Shown one piece after another: positions 24,001 through 36,000 of a stretch of DNA of 64,000 nt (position 1 is its first letter; every line of letters starts with the position of its first letter). Below the pieces are notes generated by a model. The model saw only the letters and a program-made list of their open reading frames with translations. It searched no databases and was not told the DNA's origin. The DNA comes from Procambarus clarkii (Eukaryota > Arthropoda > Malacostraca > Decapoda > Cambaridae). Both the position numbers and the translations under genes were made by a program. Location: the NCBI RefSeq assembly GCF_040958095.1, contig NC_091227.1, positions 20,786,658-20,850,657 of the forward strand, written 5' to 3'.

Positions 24001-27000
24001 ATGTGTTGATTGGTGCGTGTTGTGGACTGGCACTACTCTCCATCGCTGGAGTCATTGTTATTGTGCGCTTCAAGAAGACTTGCGGGTCACGGCAGATTAA
24101 GACACGAACTCGTCTGACAGAACAAGACTCCATAGAGAATATATCGAGGCGTGTGGAGAACCTAGCTCTGGGAGGAGAGTCCGGTCATAAGCTGGGGTCC
24201 TGGTTCACTGGGCGTAATGAGCACATTGGTTCTGGTAAACTGCGAGGCAACATGGCTCTTCCAGAAGTGCAGGACCTCAAACGGGAGAAGAGTAGCAAGT
24301 CTGGCAGTGCCCGAGACCTGCTCTCCATCTGTTCCGAGTCTTCCCGTTCTAGTTCCCCGCGTCAAGCTCGTCATGACGGGGAAGGGACTGCTCGCACTGA
24401 CGACGAGGAGCCACGCAGCTCCTGGCTCCACGATGAATACCGCGGCTCTGTTAGCGATCTGAGCCAAGCGACAGGGCAGGACCCAGCCTACAGTTCACAA
24501 CAGTACCAGCAGTCTCATTCTAGCCCCCATGCCTCCACAGCCAAGCCTCACCCTGCAGACCACCAGAGGTACCATCCTGAATCCTCTGTAGAGGCCGAGC
24601 TTGTGGAACGGTCCGTGCGAGAACGACGGTACACTGGGCATTCCAGAGCAGAAACAGACAAACTTCAACGCTCCGCCAGTCGTCGCGGGCCTCGATATTT
24701 ATCATCTATTGACAGTGAAGAGTTAGAGGAACGTCTTGTAGATCGCGATCAACACTACATTACCGACTCTGAGCTGGATGATGGGATGACCCATTATGAC
24801 GATGACGAGTCGCGTGAGCCTAGTAGGTATTTTAGCGACTCCCGGGAGTTGGACGATGTGGTAACCTCCCGTAGTGTCGACCCAAGTATGATGACTTCCC
24901 AGGAGCTGGGCGAACATTTGAGCCGCGACCTCAAGCACTACCAGTCTCGAAAGATGGCCACAACGCACCAGCAGCAGCAACAAGGAGACGGAAGGGACAC
25001 GGCCTGTCTGCCAGAATCATCTCAAGAGGGAGAGGGCGGCTCGCGGGAACTTCAGCGTTCCCAGAGTCAGGTGTCATTCAGCCGCGACAACGTGCAAAAT
25101 GAAGTCTTCCTGGAATTCGACAACATCTTCCGTCAGCACGGGCAGTTCCTCAACAGTGAACCTCCAGCCTCCACCCTGGGTCGCATCTCCCGTGGAACAG
25201 ACGACACCCATCTCTCGGTCTCCCGCGCCAACACCCCCGACTCTATTGACCTTCCGGAAGAATACCCAACAGATTCTCATAATCATGATGACAGTCAACC
25301 TCCGCCCTCCTCCCCGCCCACCACGCCACCCAGGTTCTCCCCTCCACCCGCCCCGCCTCGCCCACCAAAACCTGGTCACCTGAGTCAACCCGGTACACCA
25401 TCGCCACAAGCCAACCGGGCTCACTCCTCCCCCAGTGTAGAATCTTCGGCAGTCCCCCGCAGCAACCAGCAGCGCCCTGTGTACTGGACTAACGACGAGG
25501 AGCGACTCGTATGACGGGACGCAGCGGGCCGAGGGCCCAAACCGTAAGTCCCGGGTCCCTGTGACTCTGCCACCCTCGCCTCGAAGTGCGTGGGTGGGAC
25601 AGAGGCAGCAGGGGGACCCGGGTGAAGGCCGCGCTCCTCCCGACCGATCTCTTAGAATGCACAGGTGTGCACTGGAGTAATCTCTGGGGAACCGCGGCCG
25701 ATTTACGGTAGGCACCAAAGCCCGCGCTCGGCGGACGCACAGCGTGGGACACGAGCTACTGCGCCGCTGAGTATGGTCGACAAATATGGTGGTCAACGCG
25801 CCCACGTTTGCAGAACATCGCCACTCATCTACAGTCTCATTGTAATTTTCAAATTATCCAGAGGCTGCAATAATGGGCGTTGTTGTTAAGGTTTTATTGC
25901 AGAGGTGTTGGTTAAGGGAATTTCAGGTGTTGGTCTGATTGCTAGGGGTGTAGCCAGGGGCTACTGTACACACACTGTCGAGCAACACACCACATTGATC
26001 ACTGCACACTAGGAACAAGCACTCTGGGATACACGCACAGTAAAGTGTCTAGGACTGCCCGTGTAGGACTAGAAGCACTAGTTGATCAGTTTTTGTTCCT
26101 TCCAAAGGTCTGATCTGTTTTAGGAAGGAGTTTTAGCCGTCGCAAGACTTGGACGCGTGTAATTTGTAAAATCAGGCAGCTGTGGAAACACACGCCTGTG
26201 CAACAGCCTGGCTGTGGAACCGCTTGGCTGTGAACCGCTCGGCTGTGCATTAAATACTTCTTAATTTCAACCTTTCAGTTTCAAAGGACTTAGACGACGA
26301 TTGTGTCATTATTGTGACATTATCTTGCTGTAGTGTGTGGTGGTCTGGGAGGGTAGGTTTTTCTACCACTATATTTCTCCAAACGGAGCAGCTGTGAGAC
26401 GTGACCCAGGTTACTGTGCTCTTCCCGCCTCCCTCTTGTGTGGCTTTACTTCGTGTCTTTTGCTTTGACTTCTGCTATGTAGCTTACCTATTCTAAGGAG
26501 AAATTACTCTCTAGTCTTGATATGTTGTTTTAAATAACTGTTGGAGGTTAGGGGTAGATTGGGATGATTCTTGTTGAGTCAAGAAGAGTTAATTACCTGT
26601 CAGGTCAGGTGTGCTCTATCTAACTTACCTGTCACAAGATGGGTGGCAGCGCCCGCCCGTCTATATGAAAAAGAGGGCGAAAGCGCTCAGTTATTTTGTT
26701 TGTCACGAAAATAGAATATACTGTATTGTCGACTGTCACGCACATATAAAATAAACACAGTCGAAAAGGCCTGAACTGTTTCCATAAAATAACTTAAACT
26801 ATGACCTGTTTTCCTGGTGTATTTCTCGACACGCTATGGCGTCAAGGTGTTTTTTTTCACTCTCCTTTATAATTGATTATTCATTATAAATAAACTGTTT
26901 AGTTGGCGGGGAAAACCATGTGATTAATTTGTAACTTATGGCATTATTATTTGTATTGGCTTGAGGCCGCAGAATGTTGGTGTTACTGTGTTAGTGTGAT

Positions 27001-30000
27001 TTTAGTGTGATGTTACTGTATTAGTGTGTGATTTTAGTGTGATGTTACTGTATTAGTGTGTGATATTAGTGTGATGTTACTGTATTAGTGTGTGATATTA
27101 GTGTGATGTTACTGTATTAGTGTGTGATTTTAGTGTGATGTTACTGTATTAGTGTGATGTTACTGTATTAGTGTGATATTAGCGTGTTGTTAATGTGATG
27201 TTACTTTAGTAGTTGTAAATGCTACTGTGCAAGTGCATTATTTCTGCGTTAGTGTGAAGTTATTGTATTAATGTGATAGTGTCTGTATTGTGCTACTTGC
27301 TGAAATAGTCCTCTGAATGTATAATTGTTAATGTTATTAAACTTTGCAAATGAACTGTGTTTTATAAATATGCCAATATAATGGAGATTGTATTAAGTAT
27401 TATTAAGGTCTGTTGATTTCAGGAAAGAAGGAAGATTCTTGTTTAATTTTAGATAAAAAGCTGTGCCTGGTTTTATTAAACCTGAGGTTCCCGCCAGGTG
27501 CCTGTATTGTATAATTACCAGATGTCCCTTATAAGAGGAGCTTTAGTTATATAGGTGTGGATGTTCGTTTAAAGTTGACGAACGGTACATGTTGTTTACA
27601 AGTTCTTTCCAGACACGGGTATTGATTCAGAGTTGATCACACGCACGAATATTGACTCGAGGTGGAGTTCACGACATTAGGGGGTAAAAGGAGGGGGAGA
27701 GGGGGAGGATTGTGTGTGCAGCCTCGACACTCTTCGAGTAATACTCTCCAGCAGTAAATTCTTCAGTCAAGTGTGATTTCGTCTTGTGAAATGTGAGAGG
27801 CCGCGTTGCTAAAGAGCTCCAAACAATCCCTACCGGTGTGGTAAGGTTGACGGGAAGGCAATGGAGCTGCTGCTGTTGTTAAGATTCGCTACTCGGAACA
27901 AACAGTTGCAAGTAGCACGGGCTATGGTGAGCCCGTAGTGGACTTACCTGGCACAGGAGCGGGGCTGTAACTGTGGGCAGTGAAGCGGGCGCTGAGCCAT
28001 ACGGTCTCCTGGTTACCGTCGTGTGTGTGCTGCAGGCAGCCTCAACAAAGCCATCGTCTTCCCTGTATTTACTTCACAAAGATTAGAGGCGCGTGGGTTA
28101 GAGCCAGACTGTGTCGGTGGGAACTGTGTGGAGGTAGTTCTGTGGCAGTTCTCTAGATTACCACTCCGTAAAAAAACGCACCGGTTTAACTAACCAGAAG
28201 CCTAAGAACCTAGGAAGTCCACCTCGCCTACAGGAACCGATAATAATTAGGGCCCATGAATCGTCAATATAGCAGTGATTTTAATTCCTCCAAAATCGTC
28301 GCAATGTTTACGTCTAGGTGAAGAGCGTAAAAAAAATGTAGTGTTTAGTAAGAGGAGAGGTTGGTGTACAAGAGAAGTGTAGGGTAGGTGCTCAGTGGGT
28401 AAGTGTGGTTGTGTTAGGAAGGGGGGGGGGAGGTGGGGGCGGGGGTGGCGACAGATGGAGTGTTGGACCACCTGGTGTTGAGTCAGTGGGAGGATGACGA
28501 GGGAAGTAGTGGGGTGATGGGGAGAGTCAAGGAGACAGACGGCAGGAATATGTAGGTATATGGGGAGGTAAGTAGGAAGTGGGTAGGTGAACAGAGATGC
28601 TAGAGATGAAAGGGACAGTGAATGAACGAGTGATAATGAGACTGGCTGTGGTGGTGTAAAGGGCGCTACTCTCCCTCGCACAAATTCCCACTGTGCTGCT
28701 CCCTTCCTTAACTTTGCTTATACTTATACCACTCCATACCTTCACAGTTCTTTACAAGAACTTCTTTTCAGATTCACTCATCCCTCTTAACTTGTTCTTC
28801 ACGATCCCTCACTAAAAATTGATGGCCATGTTTTCGCCAACATTTTCTCTCCACCTGAAAGAAGCAAATGCCACGTCCTCAGAATTTCTCCTATTTGTGT
28901 CCAATTTGCTCGCCTCGCCGCCCTTAACAACGTCATCCCGTGCTCACTCTACAATGCTCGACCACAACTGTACCTGGATGGGGCTCTGGGAGTTCTTGTA
29001 CTCCCCAAGCGAGGCCAGGCTTGACTTGTGAGAACTTGGTCTAACAGGCTGTTGCTTGGAGAGGCTCACAGGTCCACTACAGCCCTGATAGTCTGGCATT
29101 TTTTGAAGGGAACTATCCCGTTTTCTCCTGAAGGTGTCCACGTTTGTTCCAGCAATATTTCTTATACTCGCTGGGAGGGTGTTGAGCTCCTTGTGCTCTC
29201 TATAACGCGGCACACATCATCGCTACTATAACTATTGAAGTATTTATTTATCTCTCCACCTCGGGGCAAAATTATAAATTGTATTTTGATATTCTACTAT
29301 CAATACCACCAGTCCCTGCCGCCGGGGACTTCAACGAGGGTATGAAAATGATCAAATGACTATTTGATAGGCAGTTAACTTGAGCATACAACTGGTCGCT
29401 TGTTTGCTGCTCACACGAGACCAACACAAACGTTAGAAATTTGGACGGCATATTCATGTTAAACTTAGCCTAGGTTAGGGTTAGGTGGATAGAAAATATT
29501 TCAGCCCGTCCACTCTAGCGTTCATAATAACGTAATTCAACTGAGGGACAAAATTACCCCAACCCAACCTAACAGAGGACACACGACTAGAAAACGGGAT
29601 ATCATGCCAAATTGCCCGCTGCTTTGATTTTGTATATATTTTTTGTTTTGCTCTTATACGTCAAAATGCGATGTATTATTCGTGAGGACGGGTTGAATAT
29701 TTAGGCGACAGGTGAAGTACTGGGTTGGTGAGGTTGATTAGGTGGCCTTGTTAGTACTACTGTGTACTAACACTGTACTACTGTGTACTAACACTGTACT
29801 ACTGTGTACTAACACTGTACTACTGTGTACTAACACTGTACTACTGTGTACTAACACAGTACTACTGTGTACTAACACTGTACTACTGTGTACTAACACA
29901 GTACTACTGTGTACTAACACTGTACTACTGTGTACTAACACAGTACACAGTGGCACCACAGAAATTACACCAATGTTGTTTTAGATTTAGCTATTCAAAA

Positions 30001-33000
30001 CGAAATGTCCATGTAGCACGGGGGGCCGTAATCACACTAACGTGGTGTGTGTGTGTGTGTGTTCACCCTTAGTCACACTTCCTCATCTGGCTTGCCGTTA
30101 TTTTAACAGTGGTTATTTAACGAGTTCCGTGTTAAATTACATTGGATTTTATTAGTGGTAGTGGAACGGGCTATTTATTTTGTGTTTACCCTAGTGGCAA
30201 TGATAAGTAATTTTGTGTTTTAATGGTGTTGATGAGAGATTATTTGTAGGTTGTTATTATCAGGTAGCCTATGTGTAATATTTTGGTGGTGGTAAACTTT
30301 GTGGTTTATTAAACATTGCTTGCCTAACCTAATCTACCCCGGCTCCTTGTCCTCGTATACCGTCCATGTACTCACCTATTGGGGAGCCGGTCGGCCAAGC
30401 GGACAGCACACTGGGCTTGTGATCCTGTGGTCCCGGGTTCGATCCCGGGCGCCGGAGAGAAACAATGGGCAGAGTTTCTTTCACCCTATGCCCCTGTTAC
30501 CTAGCAGTAAAATAGATACCTGGGTGTTAGTCAGCTGTCACGGGCTGTTTCCTGGGGGTGGAGGCCTGGTCGAGGACCGGGCCGCGGGGACACTAAAGCC
30601 CCGAAATCATCTCAAGATAACCTCAAGAAGATAACCTAGTTGTACTCACCTAGTTGTGTTTGCGGGGGTTGAGCTCTGGCTCTTTGGTCCCGCCTCTCAA
30701 CAACTGTGTTATAGTCATAATGGCTTAGCGCCTTCTCCTCATAATTACCATACCTTAAAATCACTTTTTCGATGGTTTGAAAGGTCCTGTCCAATTTAAC
30801 ACCTGGGTATGTAAGTAGATAGGGAGGGGTTTAGGGAAATTGTAAATAGATGAAGGTGGATAAATAGTAATATTTATGGGGTGGCAAGTGTGGGCAAAAG
30901 GTAGGACATAAAGTAGGCAGGAAAATAAGTGAGGAGGAAGATATAGAAAGGGAGGGAGCGAGAACTTGATTACGGGCTCACCATAGCCTGTGCTACATAG
31001 AAATTTTTGGGTTCAGAGTTGCTGAATCCAAAACAACATCGAGGTGGACTTGGGGGGGGGACTTGAGTTCGAGATGAACCTAAGTGAGGAGTCTAGTGAG
31101 AGTGGAGGTAGTGGCACTCAAGGCCCTCATCCAGTGCCTAATGTGTGTGTTTCCCGCTTGATGACTTTTTTTTTTCTAATTCGTCGAATGCTAAGTGCGC
31201 CCACACAGTTAACTGGACCCCGACAACTAGAGCAACACTAATACTTGACTATTAAACTGGTGGTTGTCATCGGCGTATGTCATCTTCTATATTAATGTAC
31301 TGTTTCCATTATATGTTGAATGTTTTAGTTTGTAGTTTTTTATAGACATTTTTTCATTTCTGTAAGTCCACTCTCGCTCACAGGACTTAATGTGAGCCCA
31401 TGTCGTGATCTTCTCTGGGGAAAACGCCAAGATGCCGTACGGTCGCTGTTCTCACTTACTCACTCCCCCCTTCCCTCACCTCCTTCCCTCACACGCACGT
31501 GCGCGCTCCCAAACTCCAATCCACTCACCCCCCACCCCTTCCAAACTCCAGTCCACTCACTCCCCCCCCCCCAAACTCCAGTCCACTCACCCTCCCCCCA
31601 GACTCCACTCCACTCACCCCCCCCCATACCTACCAGTCTACCCATACTCGTACCAACCCCCACAGGCGCACTCACGCACACATTAGGAACGTGAGAATAA
31701 AGGGCACTATTACGGGCTATTCATGCCCGCGCCACCTCTTGGGTGGCTTAATTTTTATCAAAGGGCACTACAGAACGCACGGGAGACATCTCCCGTCCGG
31801 CAGGGTGCAGTCGCGCCTCCACAGATCTCCAGTATCAGCTCTTGATACTGGTAATGGCTCAAAAAGGCCACTACTTACGGGCTATTCATGCCCGTGCCAC
31901 CTTTTGGGTGGCTTAATCTTCATCAATCAATCAATCTATGATGTGTGGGAGAGGGTGTTGAGCCCGAGCAGCTCTCACTGACGATCCAAACACTTAACAA
32001 AGATCGTGGCCGCAAAATGTGAGATAGTTTTGTGCAGGTGATTCAGTGCGTAAAGACCACGCACCAAGATATCAGTCTTCAGCAAACGATTAAACACTTT
32101 ACCATAATGGTATGGCAACACTGGGAGAAAAACACGAGTAAAATAAAATACTTCATTGAAGTATTTTAAAACTTCAAAAACAAATGCGACAACATTTCGT
32201 GACTTAAGATATTTCTGTGCTGAGTGTCTCGGGGGAGAGTTAAAGGCGACTTTTGAAGCCTCTCGTTTCCTGGCCAGATAATACACATGCTAGGAGGAGT
32301 ATTTCATTTAGGGGTACGGCCTGTGATGGTGTTGAACCTACAGCCTAGAGGTCCTAGACGTTCGTGCCAGAGTTCCCAACGTCTGAAACTGTTCTACTAA
32401 AGTGCCCTAACGTAACAAACCAGAGGACGCACTAGCACAAAACGGGACATTGTCAATTTCGCGAGCCGCTACATGTTTCTTGTACGTCAGTTTTTGGCTT
32501 TAGTGTAGCAACATGCGACGTGGTGTGACGAGAACAGGTGGCGTCATTACGCCGCGTGTTGCAGGTAAACATTGCGGTTATGGAGGGTCAAGTGGCCATG
32601 CTTAAGTCAACGGCACCACATGTGAATAATGAGCTGTGTGGGGTGACTCTAGACGTTGACATTTGTTGCATTACAACACTACTCGAACTCTGGCCAGCCT
32701 AACGGTCACACTAATGAGGAGAGCGGTCGGCGCTAGTGTAGTATGCGGTGGGCTGGCATGTTGACATTAGCAGGTCTGCGGCTGACCTTATTATCTCGCT
32801 GTACTTTTGAAGTACAGAATGTTAAAAAACTACTGATCCTCCTATGCTGTCTTTCCATTCAAATTTCGAGAGTCTAGAAGATGGACTTAAAGCCCCCTTA
32901 ATACAAGCTTCCGTTTAATCTACAACAGTCAATTTAACCTGGCATGATGCTGTAAACTCAAGGCGTGATGTAGCTCCCCCTCACCCCACCTCTCAAGGTA

Positions 33001-36000
33001 TTATTATGTCATTACACACAGAAATCACAATAACGTGATGCATCAATGAACAAATAGAACAAATAGGAGAGGCTACAGGATCCAGTAAGTTCAATAGAAC
33101 TTCGGTTTCAACTCTTTTGACCATGTCGTAGCTCAGTCGATTAAGGCAGTGTCTGGGATGATCTCGGACAGAGGTTCGAATCCTCGTCACGGCCCTAGTG
33201 TTGTTGTTGTTATAGATTCAGCTACTCTGAACACGTTCCAAGTAGCACGGGCTATGGTAAGCCCGTAGTCAAAGTCGGATTCACAATGTATGTGTTAAAT
33301 ACTGAACTTGAGGTGGGGGAAGAGTTACCTTAGGACTCTCAAACATAATATAGATAGTAGACTCGAGATGTACCTCACCCATTTATTGGTTATTTATTTT
33401 ATTTATATACAAGAAGGTAAATTGGGTTGTGTATTAACCTAACTAAACAAAATGTAGTAACCTAAATAACTTTTATTGTGGATAGGCCTATTTAAATTTT
33501 TGTTTAGAAAAGTCAAAGGCGCCAGATTCACGAAGGTGGGTGGAAAGTCATATTTGTACCAGTCCTAAGAAGTGCATTTTCACTTGTACAATCTTTCGGG
33601 AAGGCTGAGAGCTGCTGACGGTGAGATCTTCACGGGACAAAATGTAGTGCATAAGATGCCAGCTACAATAGCGTGGGTGATCATTTCCGGGGTGATCTCT
33701 GACATTTCATTCACTCGTGTCCTTCCTAAGAGTACCCATGGTCTCGTTGGTGGAACAAGTTTCGTACATTAGACCCGAGCTCGAATCTCCAATGATCTAA
33801 GTGATTATAATGCATTACATAGTGAAATATGTGAGCAATTTTTAGTTCAAGTGCATGATATTTGTAATATTTTAATGATATTTGTGCTGTAGTAAAGTTT
33901 TGCAGGCCGTTCTTATCAGGAAACACGTGTATAATGTGCGTGCTTTAGGTAGGTTTGTACCTACACCAACCTTATCGGTGTGGTGGGTGGAGGTTGAAGG
34001 AAGTGAAGTGTGATTAGAAAGGGGTTATGGTGTAGTGGTAAGGGTGTAGATAGTTTAACCTAGCCTCTTACAAAGAACGTAGCTTTTCGCTCGTATGCGT
34101 TACGTAAAGCAAAAAATGATCGTACTAGAAAATGGACGCGGTTGGTGAAAGTGACGTACTGTCCCGTTTTCTGTTATGGGTCCTCTGGTAGGTTAGGAGA
34201 GGACACTTTACATTGACCGTTTTCTTGACGTTGGGAAATGTTAGGAGGCCGGGGTGGCTAGTGGTAGTGGTGTGGGAGGCGAGGCCGGAGGGCCAGCCAC
34301 CATCTGTCGTCGCCACGGTACAGTTACTCTCACCTCTCAGCCTAACGTGTACCTCAGTCACTCTTCCTTCACACCACCGCTCCACCCTGGCACTCTGCTT
34401 GTTAACCTAATGCCCTGAAGCCTACATATGAAACCTCCTAACTCCACTCCCAAGAGTTAGTCACTCGTACAACTGTTGTTAACGCTGCTGCTGCTGTTTG
34501 AGGCGCTCTGTCACTCTCCTGTCCAGTCTTCACACCTCTGATCGGCTCCTGAGCAGTTTGCTTGGCCCTGGATCTCCAGATGGATTGCTCATTCATTATA
34601 TAGGCCTAAACCTTCACAGTTTACGTGGTTGACATGGCTACATTGTTCTTCATTTACAATCTTGTAAAGCCACTAGTACGCGCAGCGTTTCGGGCAGGTC
34701 CTTAATCTAACCATGTTCATAACTGTAACACAACGAGTGAGCGTGTTACAGTAATCCACTGTGCACACAAACTAAAGTACAGTATGCTAAAGTTAATTGA
34801 ACGAGAAATGGCTATGAATAAATACTTCTAAGCATATTTTATAATCATTAGTCTGTCCCCTTTAAATGTCGAAGATGCATAAAACAAAATCTAAAGTAAT
34901 TAATATAACTGAATTCTCGACCACAAATTTCACAAATAACAAACTGAAAAGTAAGTATCATTGTTGGTAACAAATATTGATCTCTCAGTTGAATAATCTT
35001 CGAGTTCAGACTTGACAATATTAACCCAGCTGTTCATGCGTGTACCCACACTCATCTGCCCTATAGACATCTGTAGCAGCTCTCGATCACACATGATCTA
35101 ATGTGAAAACCGTGACGTCATGCAAGAGTAACAACGAAGACTGACAAAGAGGTGTACTGGTGCATGGTGACGCATTAGTCCACAAGTTCCTTGTTGCCCC
35201 AAGTCACTTTTGTTTTCCAACGCTGACGTCCCACTGCTATCATGATTGAGAGTCTGAGGAGGCTACTGAGCTATGGTATAAAGTACAGTCTTCTGACTGC
35301 ACTGCATCTTTTGGGTCCCGGTTGTAGTCTGGTTCGTTATCGACTCGATTGAGAATTCTGGGTTTGAATCCCAAGTGGGACAAATGGATGGGAGCATTTC
35401 CTATCGCCCAATGCGCCTGCTCACCTAGCAGCAAGTAGGTGCCCAGGAGTTAGTGAGCTTGATGGAGGGGGGGGGGGGGGTTGCGTTCTAGGCAGGGTCA
35501 ATAATTTGTCCTGGGGGGGGTGGGGCTGACCTCGATATAATCGTAACGTGTATGTAACGTGTATTACTGAACGGGGTGAGAATAGCTTGAGTTACCTCAT
35601 CCCTTTGTGTGTATTTTACCTCAATAAACTTATTTCAATTTCAATAACGTCTATAAATACACTCCGACTGTCTGTCCTTCGACACAATGAATTACTATTA
35701 ATTATCACAAGATTTCTAAACGCCTCATGATGAGCTTGAAGAACAAGTCAAAGAAAACTTTACTTATTTTCAAGGTGCACCTCCAAAATCCGGATTGGGT
35801 CTGAAACTATACAATCTGGATTTGCAGGAAATGCGGATTTCCAGAAATGTGCCTGTATGTTATTACTATCACTAAATGTTGTTTTATTTTCATTTAAACT
35901 CAAAATGTATATAAACCATAGAATTTTGTTTTAAATATACTGCACTCGAGGGATTTTTTAATGGGCACTAACTGCTGCTCATGTTGCCATTAAAAACATG

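Noticed and set aside
31975..32286. 103-codon frame on the - strand without repeats
   Set aside because: Begins at GTG, no recognisable domain, no neighbouring exon or splice pattern; could be chance or an old element.
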